Origin: CAYQQQ01 sp964420125
Lineage (GTDB): Bacteria > Actinomycetota > Acidimicrobiia > Acidimicrobiales > Microtrichaceae
Length of the DNA stretch: 36,754 nucleotides
Direction: 5' to 3'
Assembly (NCBI GenBank): GCA_964420125.1
Contig: CAYQQQ010000034.1
Coordinates: forward strand, 1-36,754
In this document: positions 16,239 to 24,082 of the stretch, piece after piece
How the letters are laid out: the number at the start of each line of letters is the position of its first letter
Position numbering within the stretch: the stretch's first letter is position 1
The notes under the pieces: generated by a model
Seen by the model: the letters and a program-made list of their open reading frames with translations, nothing else
The model's database searches: none
Told to the model about the DNA's origin: nothing
Program-made: the position numbers and the translations under genes

Positions 16239-16790
16239 TCAGTTCTGGGTGCCGATGCCGGCGATGTAGTCGTCGATGAGACGCCGCTGGTTGGCGTCGT
16301 CGAGGCTGCCCTCCACCACCTTCTCGGCGGCACCGAGCGCCAGTCGGGAGAGCTCGCCGGAGAGGTCGGCCTCCATCTGGTGGCGGGTGGCCGCCAGGTC
16401 GATCGTCGCCCGCTCGCGCACGGCGGCGACGTCACGGTCGGCCCGGGTGGCGATCTCCGCGGCGAGCGAGTCCGCAGCCTGGCGGGCATCCTCGACGATG
16501 CGGGCGGCCTCGGTGCCCGAGTCGGCCAGCGCTGCCTTGATCCGGTCGCGCTCGCCCTCGGCGGCGGAGCGGGCATCGGCAGCCTCGGTGAGGGACTCCT
16601 CGATGCCGGCGGTGCGCTTGCGCAGGCCGCCGACGACGGCGTTGCGGCCGAACTTCGTGATGAAGAACGCCACGATGAAGAATGCCAGCGACCCGTAGAT
16701 CACCTCTTTGATGTCGTGGGGCAGCCAGAAGGCGTTCTCGGCGTGGCCGCCCTCTTCGGCGGCCAGCAGGACGATCGAGGCGAGGCTCAT
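16239..16790 (-). CDS. atpF: F-type ATP synthase subunit b (second b-type gene)
   Basis: Peripheral stalk b subunit, 183 aa: a short N-terminus, one membrane helix (IYGSLAFFIVAFFITKF) and a long charged helix with Ala/Glu/Arg heptad character up to the end. ATG 16790 overlaps the stop of the preceding b-type gene by 4 nt (ATGA). The two b-type proteins differ clearly in sequence, so the stalk is likely a b/b' heterodimer rather than a homodimer. Confidence 0.93.
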   Translation of the reverse strand: MSLASIVLLAAEEGGHAENAFWLPHDIKEVIYGSLAFFIVAFFITKFGRNAVVGGLRKRTAGIEESLTEAADARSAAEGERDRIKAALADSGTEAARIVEDARQAADSLAAEIATRADRDVAAVRERATIDLAATRHQMEADLSGELSRLALGAAEKVVEGSLDDANQRRLIDDYIAGIGTQN

Positions 16791-17329
16791 CGGGCTCCCT
16801 CCACGTAGCTCTCGACGGTCGAGCGGTGCGAGGCGACGTCCAGGGGCTGGTCCACCACCTTGGAGGCAGCGGCCACCGCCAGGTCGGTGACGTCGCCGCC
16901 CATGGCCTGCACCGCAGCGGCGCGGGCCGCCTCGAGCTCGGCCATGGCGGCCTGTCGGTCGGCGGCGACCTCCGTCTCGGCGGCGGCCACCTTCTCGCCC
17001 CGGGCGTGCTCGGCGGCGGCCCGGGCGGTCTCCAGGATCTGGTTGGCCTCACCCCGGGCCTCGGCCAAGGTGGCGTCGTAGTCGCGTCGCACCTGCTCGG
17101 CCTGCTGCTCGGCGGCGGCGGCCGCCTCCAGGTCGGCCTGCTCCTGATCCCGCCGCTGGGCGCGGATCTTCAGCAGCGGTGGCAGCAGCCAGTAGCGCAT
17201 GAGCACCCACAGGCTGAAGAAGGCCACGGCACCCCAGAAGATCTCCCCGATCTCGTCGGGCACCACCGGGTTGATGGTCTCGGTCTTCTCGGCTGCCTCT
17301 TGGACCAGTGCGGTCAGTGTGGCGAGCAT
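16787..17329 (-). CDS. atpF: F-type ATP synthase subunit b (first b-type gene, b'-like)
   Basis: 180-aa b-type stalk subunit: N-terminal segment ending PVVPDEIGEIFWG, one membrane helix (AVAFFSLWVLMRYWLLPPLL), then a long Ala-rich coiled coil (EQADLEAAAAAEQQAEQVRR and onward). It shares architecture but little detailed sequence with the next gene. Both genes lie between atpE and atpH and are translationally coupled. Which should be called b and which b' cannot be settled here. Confidence 0.93.
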   Translation of the reverse strand: MLATLTALVQEAAEKTETINPVVPDEIGEIFWGAVAFFSLWVLMRYWLLPPLLKIRAQRRDQEQADLEAAAAAEQQAEQVRRDYDATLAEARGEANQILETARAAAEHARGEKVAAAETEVAADRQAAMAELEAARAAAVQAMGGDVTDLAVAAASKVVDQPLDVASHRSTVESYVEGAR

Positions 17330-17363
17330 TGGCGTCTCCGTTGGTCTCGGTCCGGCTGAGGAA

Positions 17364-17381
17364 CGGCGCCCCGTGGCGCCG
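17364..17381 (-). promoter_or_regulatory. Stem-loop between atpE and the first b gene
   Basis: CGGCGCC, loop CCGT, GGCGCCG: a perfect 7-bp stem 10 bp downstream of the atpE stop and 35 bp before the next start. Inside an operon this could slow 3' decay or reduce read-through, raising the atpE share of the mRNA. Confidence 0.5.
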
Positions 17382-17391
17382 ACGGGATGGC

Positions 17392-17682
17392 TCAGACGAA
17401 CTTGAGGAGGATGAACACCACGAAGCCGATGAGGGCGAGCGCCTCGGTGAAGGCGATGCCCAGGAACATCGTGGTCTGGACCTGGCCGGCCGACTCGGGC
17501 TGGCGGGCCATGGCCTGCACGGCCTGGCCCACGAGGTAGCCGATGCCGATGCCCGGGCCGATGGCGGCCAGGCCGTAGGCCATGCCCGCGCCCTGGGCGC
17601 CGGCGACCGACTTGGCCTCGTCTGCGGTGAGGCCATCGGCCTGGGCGAGCACCTGGGCGACGGTGGAAGAGATTGCGCTCAT
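17392..17682 (-). CDS. atpE: F-type ATP synthase subunit c
   Basis: Proteolipid of the membrane rotor ring, 96 aa with an N-terminal tail of about 25 residues before helix 1. Helix 1 carries the glycine ladder GAGMAYGLAAIGPGIGIGY, the polar loop is ARQPE (Arg60), and helix 2 carries the ion-binding Glu80 in AFTEALALIG. The extra ligands of sodium-type rings (Gln in helix 1, Ser-Thr after the Glu) are absent, so protons are the likely coupling ion. A GGAG ribosome site is followed by a CA-rich spacer (ACACACACACCC) before ATG 17682. Hairpins lie on both sides of the gene. Confidence 0.96.
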   Translation of the reverse strand: MSAISSTVAQVLAQADGLTADEAKSVAGAQGAGMAYGLAAIGPGIGIGYLVGQAVQAMARQPESAGQVQTTMFLGIAFTEALALIGFVVFILLKFV

Positions 17683-17706
17683 GGGTGTGTGTGTCTCCTG
17701 TTCAGC

Positions 17707-17723
17707 GACCGGCGGGGCCGGTC
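17707..17723 (-). promoter_or_regulatory. Stem-loop between atpB and atpE
   Basis: GACCGGC, GGG, GCCGGTC: perfect 7-bp stem with a 3-nt loop, inside the 78-bp atpB-atpE spacer and about 25 nt upstream of the atpE start. In E. coli this spacer controls the high translation of subunit c; a similar role here is inference. Confidence 0.5.
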
Positions 17724-17760
17724 TTCGTGATCAGATCTCTGGGTCGGTCCCGGAGGGGAC

Positions 17761-18582
17761 TCAGTGGGCGGGATGCAGGGCGCCGCCGATGTACACGGCG
17801 GTGAGCAGGCTGAAGATGAAGGCCTGCAGGAAGGCCACCATGAACTCGAAGCCGGTGAAGGCCACGAGCATGCCGAAGCTCAGCAGGCCCACCACCTTCA
17901 AGAAGATGGCGGCACCGAAGAGGGTGATGGTGAGCACCGAGAAGGTCACCAGCAGGATGTGGCCGGCCAGCATGTTGGCGAAGAGCCGCACCGCCAGGGA
18001 GAAGGGCCGGATGAGGAAGGTCGAGAGGAACTCGATGGGGGTCACCAGCAGGTAGAGCGCCTTGGGCACGCCCGGGGGGAAGAGGGCCTCCTTGAGGTAG
18101 CCCAGCTTGTGGTGCTTGAGGCCCACCCCGATGAACATCACCCAGGCGGTGAGGGCCAGCAGCAGCGGGTTGGCCATGCGGGCGTTGGCGGGCATGTGCG
18201 ACGTGGGGAAGATCTCGAACAGGTTGCCGATCCAGATGAAGAAGAACATCGAGACGAGCATCGGCAGGTAGCGCATGCCGTCGGGGCCGATGGCGGGCAG
18301 GATCACCTGCTTCTCCACGAAGTCGATGGAGGTCTCCATCAGGTTCTGCAGGCCCCGGGGCACGAGCTGGGCCTTGCGACCGGCGAGGAAGAACAGGATC
18401 ACCGGCACGATCATGGCGATCATGGAGATGAGGGCGATCTTGTTGAAGGCGTACCACTGGCCGTCGCCGAAGGCGGCCGGCCACTTGACGATCAGGTTGA
18501 TCGGTGGGAACTCCACTCCCCCGCCCTCGCCTTCCTCGGCGGCGAGCAGGAGTGCGGGGTTGGACAGCGCGGCGAGCAGCAT
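17761..18582 (-). CDS. atpB: F-type ATP synthase subunit a
   Basis: Membrane stator subunit forming the two proton half-channels, 273 aa. The essential arginine is Arg199 in LAVRLFANMLAGH, and the C-terminal hairpin pair (AFTGFEFMVAFLQAFIFSLL) faces the c-ring. The other helices are typical, for example SMFFFIWIGNLFEIFP. I chose ATG 18582 because it lies right after the atpI stop and the open frame further upstream is a shadow of atpI. The first 24 residues are Ala/Glu/Gly-rich (LLLAAEEGEGGGVEF). First of the structural genes. Confidence 0.97.
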   Translation of the reverse strand: MLLAALSNPALLLAAEEGEGGGVEFPPINLIVKWPAAFGDGQWYAFNKIALISMIAMIVPVILFFLAGRKAQLVPRGLQNLMETSIDFVEKQVILPAIGPDGMRYLPMLVSMFFFIWIGNLFEIFPTSHMPANARMANPLLLALTAWVMFIGVGLKHHKLGYLKEALFPPGVPKALYLLVTPIEFLSTFLIRPFSLAVRLFANMLAGHILLVTFSVLTITLFGAAIFLKVVGLLSFGMLVAFTGFEFMVAFLQAFIFSLLTAVYIGGALHPAH

Positions 18583-18593
18583 CGAGACGGCTC

Positions 18594-19058
18594 CTAGTTC
18601 TCCGGCAAGTACGGGTTGGGCGTGGCGGCCGGCTTGAGGCCGGGGAACGCCAGCGAGGACGACACGTGGCGCAGCTCCCAGAAGAGCAGCACCAGGTGGG
18701 TGACGATCAGGGTGAGCCCCAGGGGCACCAGCTCCACCCAGGGCTGGTTCCGCACGGCCAGCACCGCGACCATGATCAGCCCGAGGCGCAGCAGGAACCC
18801 GAAGAACGCCGCGGCACCCATCATGGCCGCCGAGATCCGGCCACCGACGCCGAGCAGCCACGCCGAGAGCAGGAAGTTCACCACCACGATGGCCAGCGCG
18901 TAGAGCGTGGACAGCACGCCGTCGATCCCCCAGAAGGCGGCGCTGAGGATCACGGCGACGGGCAGCAGCCACAGGCTGCGTCGGGCGAGGTCCACTGCCA
19001 CGGCCATGGCCGGCGAGGGACCCTCGAGGCGCACCTGCATCGGATCCCCGGTGCTCAT
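18594..19058 (-). CDS. atpI: ATP synthase subunit I-like membrane protein
   Basis: 154-aa protein with four predicted membrane helices (for example SLWLLPVAVILSAAFWGIDG and ISAAMMGAAAFFGFLLRLG). Length, position immediately before atpB and helix pattern match the AtpI family, which helps c-ring assembly in characterised systems. It starts at ATG 19058, which overlaps the atpZ stop (ATGA), and ends 11 bp before atpB. The sequence is poorly conserved, as is normal for this family, so the assignment leans on context. Confidence 0.75.
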   Translation of the reverse strand: MSTGDPMQVRLEGPSPAMAVAVDLARRSLWLLPVAVILSAAFWGIDGVLSTLYALAIVVVNFLLSAWLLGVGGRISAAMMGAAAFFGFLLRLGLIMVAVLAVRNQPWVELVPLGLTLIVTHLVLLFWELRHVSSSLAFPGLKPAATPNPYLPEN

Positions 19059-19336
19059 CGCGTCGCCTCCTGCGGTCCGTCGGCCGGGCCGGTGCGGACG
19101 GCTCCGGCGCGCACCGCCTCCATCTGCTGGCGGTACCGGTAGTACACGAGCACTCCCGCGCCGGCGAGGCCCCAGACGGCGAAGACCACCGTGAACCACG
19201 GGCGGGTGCCGGCCCGGCTGTCGATGAGGAGCCCGAGGAGGGCCATGAGCACCGGCCCCAGCACCAGCTCGAACGACGCGCTGGAGCGATGGGCGGCGTC
19301 GGTCAGGGCTGCGGTCGGGGGGCGTTCGGGGCTCAT
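19055..19336 (-). CDS. atpZ: AtpZ-like small membrane protein, first gene of the atp operon
   Basis: 93-aa protein with two membrane helices (VLGPVLMALLGLLIDSRAG, and FTVVFAVWGLAGAGVLVYYR) separated by a short loop GTRPW. This is the AtpZ/AtpI-related pattern in which the first helix ends in L(I/L)DxxxGT and the loop has a conserved Pro. Such proteins head many atp operons and are proposed magnesium or assembly factors. ATG 19336. About 150 nt of leader separate it from a possible promoter at 19487-19515. Confidence 0.75.
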   Translation of the reverse strand: MSPERPPTAALTDAAHRSSASFELVLGPVLMALLGLLIDSRAGTRPWFTVVFAVWGLAGAGVLVYYRYRQQMEAVRAGAVRTGPADGPQEATR

Positions 19337-19486
19337 TCGGCGTTTCTGGGCTCGTTCAGGTGCGTGTGCGGACGGGTTGCGGGGCGCAGCGGTGCGCAGT
19401 TCGTGATCGGCGGGCGTCGCCGCGTGGTTCCCACCTCTGCACCGGGGCCGGGGTCGAGGCCGCCGGGTGCTTGTGAAACCTTTCGC

Positions 19487-19515
19487 AATCTAAGGGGCGG
19501 CCGCGGCGGCCGCAA
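19487..19515 (-). promoter_or_regulatory. Putative promoter of the atp operon
   Basis: Reading the minus strand: TTGCGG (complement of 19510-19515), a 17-nt spacer, then TAGATT (complement of 19487-19492), which fits TANNNT. Transcription would start near 19480, leaving a leader of about 145 nt. A GC-only inverted repeat, GCGGCCG-CGG-CGGCCGC (19497-19513), occupies the spacer and could instead be the terminator of the preceding operon or an operator. Confidence 0.4.
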
Positions 19516-19536
19516 ATCCCCGCCCCCGGGCCAGCG

Positions 19537-20100
19537 CTACGAACCCGGCGGGGCCCCCGGCGCGTCGGGGTTGGCCGCCCGATCGATGGCCGACACGATC
19601 CGATCGGCGTCGGTGTGGCCCTCGTACACCAGGCGGATCAACCAGAACCGCAGGTAGCGGCCCATCGAGTACCGCAGGAACACCGCGGCCCCGGCGATCA
19701 CCAGCACGATGCCGAGCAGGCACCCCGAGGCCATCGCTGCCCTCTGGTCGGGCGGGGAGTCCCCGGAGTTGACCACCTGGGCCGCTCCCAGCACCGCCAG
19801 CACCACGCCGATCACCACCAGCACCACCCCGGTGACGAGCAGCCACCGCTCCGCCGAGCCGTTCGTGCCCTTCACGTGCATCTGGTCGATCTCGGAGCGG
19901 AACTGCTCGATGCGCTCCGGGTTCACGCGCAGCTCGTAGCTGCCCTGTGCGGCGCCGCCCTGCACGGCGGACGGAGCCGTCGGGATCGCGGTGCCCACCG
20001 CCGCCGGAGCGTAGGGCGGTGGCGCAGAGGGCGCCGGCCCGGGCGCGGGTCCCGGCACCGTCGAGGAGAGCGAGATCTCTGGCGTGGTCGGATCGGTCAT
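19537..20100 (-). CDS. Membrane protein with Pro-rich N-terminus, unknown function
   Basis: 187-aa protein not recognised. About 55 residues of Pro/Ala-rich, probably disordered sequence (VPGPAPGPAPSAPPPY) come first, then a soluble helix NPERIEQFRSEIDQMH. Two membrane helices follow (LLVTGVVLVVIGVVLAVLGA, and ASGCLLGIVLVIAGAAVFLR), and the protein ends with YLRFWLIRLVYEGHTDADRIVSAID, a basic/aromatic C-terminal segment. Its ATG is 3 bp after the livF stop, so it is almost certainly the last gene of the importer operon, although it resembles no known importer subunit. It could be an accessory or simply a co-transcribed protein. Confidence 0.7.
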   Translation of the reverse strand: MTDPTTPEISLSSTVPGPAPGPAPSAPPPYAPAAVGTAIPTAPSAVQGGAAQGSYELRVNPERIEQFRSEIDQMHVKGTNGSAERWLLVTGVVLVVIGVVLAVLGAAQVVNSGDSPPDQRAAMASGCLLGIVLVIAGAAVFLRYSMGRYLRFWLIRLVYEGHTDADRIVSAIDRAANPDAPGAPPGS

Positions 20101-20103
20101 GGC

Positions 20104-20817
20104 TCAAGCTCCCAGGTAGGCAGCGGACAGCTCGGATTGGATGTCGTCGGGATGGCCCACGGCGCGGATGCGTCCGTTGACCATCACCGCCGCGATGTCG
20201 GCGACGTCGAGCACGATGCGGGCGAACTGCTCGACCACGAGGATCGAGGTGCCTGCTTGGGCGATCTGCGCGACGGTTCGGTAGAAGTCCTCGACCACCA
20301 GCGGGGCGAGGCCCATGGACAGCTCGTCGAGCAGCAGCACCGCCGGGTCGACCGCCAGGCCGCGAGCGAGCGCCAGCATCTGCTGCTCGCCGCCCGAGAG
20401 GGTGCCCGCCAGCTGGTTGCGCCGCTCGCCCAGGCGGGGGAACCGCTGGTAGGCGACCTCCTCGACGCGGCGGATGTCGATCCCGGCGTAGGTGGCCATC
20501 AGCAGGTTCTCCCTCACCGTGAGGTTGGGGAACACCCCGCGCCCCTCGGGGATCGTCGCCACCCCACGGCGGGCCAGCTCCTCGGCCCGCACCCCGGAGA
20601 CCTCACGCCCGGCGACCAGCACGTGGCCGGCGGTGGGTGCCATCAGGCCCGCCGCAACCGACAACGCCGTGGTCTTGCCGGCCCCGTTGGGCCCCAGCAG
20701 TGCCACCACCGACGCCGGAGGGACGACCAGGTCGACCCCGTGCAGCACCTCGATCTGTCCGTAGGCAGCGTGCACGCCTCGCAGCTCGAGCAGTGGTTCC
20801 GCATCGGGCATCGCCAC
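20104..20817 (-). CDS. livF: Branched-chain amino acid type ABC transporter ATP-binding protein LivF
   Basis: Second ATPase of a Liv-type importer, about 237 aa. Walker A GPNGAGKTTA, signature LSGGEQQMLALARGL, then Walker B LLLDELSMGLAPL, the MGLAPL run being the LivF hallmark (Leu replaces the usual Pro after DE), and H-loop VEQFAR. The ribosome site AGGAGG stands 7 nt before GTG 20817 and 13 nt before the next in-frame ATG (20811), so I prefer GTG. The gene lies 59 bp after livG. The substrate may be branched-chain amino acids, amides, urea or another small polar compound; the sequence does not say. Confidence 0.92.
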   Translation of the reverse strand: MAMPDAEPLLELRGVHAAYGQIEVLHGVDLVVPPASVVALLGPNGAGKTTALSVAAGLMAPTAGHVLVAGREVSGVRAEELARRGVATIPEGRGVFPNLTVRENLLMATYAGIDIRRVEEVAYQRFPRLGERRNQLAGTLSGGEQQMLALARGLAVDPAVLLLDELSMGLAPLVVEDFYRTVAQIAQAGTSILVVEQFARIVLDVADIAAVMVNGRIRAVGHPDDIQSELSAAYLGA

Positions 20818-20876
20818 GCGTGCTCCTCCTCGTAGGTCGATCGTCGCTTCGGACGGCGTCGGGGTCGACCATGGTC

Positions 20877-21635
20877 TCACGTCGCCGCCCCCAAGTAGGC
20901 CTCCACCACCTTGGCGTCGTTGCGCACGTCCTCCGCGGATCCCGAGGAGATCAGCTGGCCGAAGTCGAGCACGTGGAGCCAGTTGCACACCTCCATCACC
21001 AGGGCGATGTCGTGCTCGACCAGCAGGATCCCGAGACCGGCCGCAGCCAGCGAGCAGAGCAGCTCTCCGAAGCGGGCGGTCTCGTCGTCGTCGAGGCCCG
21101 AGGCGGGCTCGTCGAGCAGCAGCACCGACGGTCGCGCCGCCAGGGCCCGTCCCAGCTCGACCAGCCGCGCCTGGCCGGTCGGCAGCGCCCCCACGGGCTG
21201 GTCGGCGACGCCCGCCAGGCCCAGCCGGTCGAGGATCAGCGCCACCTCGGCCTCCGCCGAGAGGTCGGCGCCCTCGGCCAGGAACTGGGGCTGCACTCCC
21301 CCCCGGGCCCACGAGCGGCGGATCTCGAGGCCGACCAGCACGTTGTCCCACACCGACAGCGACGGGAACACCTCGAGACGCTGGAAGGTCCGTCCCAGAC
21401 CGAGTCGAGCGCGCTTGTGGGTGGACATGCGCGTGATGTCGCGCCCGCCGAGCAGGACGCGGCCCGCGGAGGGGCGCACCACGCCGCAGATGGCGTTGAA
21501 GGTCGTGGTCTTGCCCGCACCGTTCGGGCCGATCAGACCGACGATCTGACCGGACCCCACCGACAGGGACACGTCGTAGACGGCGAGGTGGCCGCCGAAG
21601 CGCACCGAGAGCTGCTGCACCTCCAGAGCCGTCAT
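20877..21635 (-). CDS. livG: Branched-chain amino acid type ABC transporter ATP-binding protein LivG
   Basis: First ATPase of the importer, 252 aa. Walker A GPNGAGKTTTF and the LivG-specific segment GLGRTFQRLEVFPSLSVWDN are intact, Walker B is VLLLDEPASGLD, and the H-loop is VEHDIALVM. The ABC signature is degenerate: LPTGQARLVELGRAL in place of LSGGQ. Because the two sites of a LivF/LivG pair each use one signature, one ATP site may be impaired, as happens in asymmetric ABC transporters. ATG 21635 overlaps the permease stop (ATGA). Confidence 0.92.
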   Translation of the reverse strand: MTALEVQQLSVRFGGHLAVYDVSLSVGSGQIVGLIGPNGAGKTTTFNAICGVVRPSAGRVLLGGRDITRMSTHKRARLGLGRTFQRLEVFPSLSVWDNVLVGLEIRRSWARGGVQPQFLAEGADLSAEAEVALILDRLGLAGVADQPVGALPTGQARLVELGRALAARPSVLLLDEPASGLDDDETARFGELLCSLAAAGLGILLVEHDIALVMEVCNWLHVLDFGQLISSGSAEDVRNDAKVVEAYLGAAT

Positions 21636-24064
21636 CGCACCACCAGCTCCACCTCGTCGGCGTGGGCCCCGTCGCGGTGCGACAGCTCCGCCTCCTCGAT
21701 GCCCAGCATCCTGGCCGCCTCGGCTGCCTCCACGCGGGTCAGCGGCACGTCGATGCCCACCATGTCGGGGCTGGCCTGGTCCAGGCCGGTGCCGGACACC
21801 CCGATGGCGTCGAGGTCGACCCTGCCGTGCACGCCCACACCGATGCCGGCGCACACCACCGACCACACCACGATCAACAGCACCCGGTAGCCGTTGGAGC
21901 CCACCATCGTGGACCACGGCAGCGCGGCGGTGAACACCACCGACGCCACCATCCACAGCCCCGTCGCCACCCGGCGCCCTCCGACCACCTCACCCGGAGG
22001 TGGCAGCACGAAGGCGATCAGCGGCATGACGGCGAACAGCACCACGGCGACGGCGGCGAAGAACGACCAGTTCCCGATGACCTCCAGCCGGGCGGCGACC
22101 CACAGGCCCACCAGGAGCAGCCCGGTGGCCGCCATGGCCGCTGCGGAGCGCGTGAGCGACCGGTAGCTGCGGGCGATGTCGCTGGCAGCGCCCTCGGGGT
22201 TGCGCCCCAGGCCGATGCCCATGAAGCCCGGCATGAGCGAGAGCACGTTGGTCATGGGGATGGACACGAAGCGGAACACGCCGATGGCGTTGGCGGCGAA
22301 CACGGTGGAGCCGATCGGGAAGGATCCCAGCAGCAGGCCGCCCAGCAGGGCCCCACCTATGGAGCCGATGCCCCCCACCACCGCCAGCATCGTCACCGGT
22401 AGGGACGCGGTGAGGGAGAAGTCCTCGGCGGCGAACTGGCGGTTGGCCAGGGCACCTCCTGCCCCGGCGATGGCGGCGGAGAGGGCGAACACCCCCACCT
22501 TGGTGGAGGTGAGGTTCAGCCCGAGGGTGGCGCACGCCACCGGCGAGTCCTTCATGGCGGCCAGCCGCCGACCGTAGGAGCTGCGGCGCAGGACCACCAG
22601 CACGTTGGCGATGAGGGCGAACAGCGCGGCCAGGAGGACGAGCTGGCGGAGCTGGGTGTCGGCGGTCCACCCGAGGATCGACAGCGGGGGCACCACGGCC
22701 GTGCCTCCCTGCATGACCTCCTGCTGGTTGAACACCATCCAGGTGCACACGATGGCGAACGCCGCGGTGGCCAGCGCCAGGTAGATGCCGCTGAGGCGCA
22801 GCGCGGGCAGGGCGATGATCCCGCCCACCACGGCGCACACCAGGACCGACAGCAGCACCGCGACCAGCGACCCGTTGGCCCCCCACGCCGCCATGGTCAC
22901 CGCCCCGATGCCGGTGAAGGTGAGCTGGGCCAGGGAGATCTGACCGGCGAAGCCGGTGAGGGGGACCAGGGAGAGGGTGGCGATGGCGAACCCCATGCTC
23001 TTGGTCACCAGGGCGAGGTCCGAGGTGGCCATCAGGGACCCGATGGCGAACGCCACGAGCACCATCACGAGTCCACCGCCGAGGGCGAGCCGCTGGCTCG
23101 GGATCTTGATGGGCTTGGCCTGCCGGGAGATGCCATGTGCAGCGAGGCGGGCCTCGGGCTGCACCACGATCACCAGGAACAGCATGATCCCCGGCAGGGC
23201 CTGGGTGAGCCCGGTGAGCTCCACCGACGGCGTGGTGATGCCCAGGACGGGAAGCGTGTAGGGACCGAGCTCCGTCCCCGAGGGCACGTAGGCGGGGACG
23301 TAGCTCATGGCCAGGCCGAGGATCACCGCCCCGAGGAACGCCCCGGGCAGGCTGCGCAACCGGCCGACCACGGCGGCGGCGTAGGCGTTGACCACCAGCA
23401 GGGTGAGGGTGACCACGGTCGGCGGCTGCTCGGCGGCGATGAGCACCCCGGAGATGGCGGCCAGCGAGGCGCCCATCGCCCAGCTGAACATCGAGGTGCG
23501 GCTCGGCCGACCGCCGTTGAGCTGGAGCAGGGAGCGGTTGTCCACAACGGCCCGCATGGCGACGCCCAGGCGGGTCCCCCGCAGCACGAGTCGCAGCCCC
23601 ACCGCCACCGCGATGGCCACCGCGATGATGAAGAGGCGCTGGTTGGGCAGCACCACCCCGGCGATCTTGAGCTCACCGCCGGGGATGATGCGATCGATCG
23701 GATGGGCCTGGTCCTGGGGCCACAGCACTGCTCCCAGCGCCAGCAGCGCCACCATCAGGCTGACGGTGACGACGATCTTCACCACCTCGGGCGCGTCCTC
23801 GATCCCCCGCATGATGAAGCGCTCGACCGCGGCGCCGAACAGCGGGGCGATCACGAAGACCACCAGCAGCAGCGCCGGCCATGTCGGGACACCCCAGGCC
23901 ATGTGGAGCTGCCAGTAGGTGAAGGCCGCCATCATGCCGAAGGCACCGTGGGCGAAGTTGAAGATGCCCGAGGTGGTGTAGGTGACCACCAGGCCCGACG
24001 CGGCGATGGCGATGATGGCGGACTGGGCGAGCCCGGCGACGGTGAAGGTCAGGAACTTGTCCAC
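21632..24064 (-). CDS. Fused LivH-LivM permease with extra C-terminal membrane segment
   Basis: Both permease subunits of a Liv-type importer in one 810-aa chain. Residues 1 to about 305 are LivH-like: GLVVTYTTSGIFNFAHGAFG is the classic opening, and GRLRSLPGAFLGAVILGLA is the LivH coupling region. After a linker around residue 310-325, residues to about 625 are LivM-like (PLTGFAGQISLAQ, then RLSGIYLALATAAFA and YGRRLAAMKDSP as the coupling loop). A third part follows: about four more membrane helices and a hydrophilic tail with LTRVEAAEAARMLGIEEAELSH, not found in standard LivM. Start ATG 24064 lies 18 bp after the binding-protein stop. Confidence 0.9.
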   Translation of the reverse strand: MDKFLTFTVAGLAQSAIIAIAASGLVVTYTTSGIFNFAHGAFGMMAAFTYWQLHMAWGVPTWPALLLVVFVIAPLFGAAVERFIMRGIEDAPEVVKIVVTVSLMVALLALGAVLWPQDQAHPIDRIIPGGELKIAGVVLPNQRLFIIAVAIAVAVGLRLVLRGTRLGVAMRAVVDNRSLLQLNGGRPSRTSMFSWAMGASLAAISGVLIAAEQPPTVVTLTLLVVNAYAAAVVGRLRSLPGAFLGAVILGLAMSYVPAYVPSGTELGPYTLPVLGITTPSVELTGLTQALPGIMLFLVIVVQPEARLAAHGISRQAKPIKIPSQRLALGGGLVMVLVAFAIGSLMATSDLALVTKSMGFAIATLSLVPLTGFAGQISLAQLTFTGIGAVTMAAWGANGSLVAVLLSVLVCAVVGGIIALPALRLSGIYLALATAAFAIVCTWMVFNQQEVMQGGTAVVPPLSILGWTADTQLRQLVLLAALFALIANVLVVLRRSSYGRRLAAMKDSPVACATLGLNLTSTKVGVFALSAAIAGAGGALANRQFAAEDFSLTASLPVTMLAVVGGIGSIGGALLGGLLLGSFPIGSTVFAANAIGVFRFVSIPMTNVLSLMPGFMGIGLGRNPEGAASDIARSYRSLTRSAAAMAATGLLLVGLWVAARLEVIGNWSFFAAVAVVLFAVMPLIAFVLPPPGEVVGGRRVATGLWMVASVVFTAALPWSTMVGSNGYRVLLIVVWSVVCAGIGVGVHGRVDLDAIGVSGTGLDQASPDMVGIDVPLTRVEAAEAARMLGIEEAELSHRDGAHADEVELVVR

Positions 24065-24082
24065 GGCCGCTGCCCCCGCCCC

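Noticed and set aside
17392..17682. Sodium-coupled c-ring
   Set aside because: The Gln in helix 1 and the Ser-Thr ligands after the Glu in helix 2 are absent; a proton-type site fits better.
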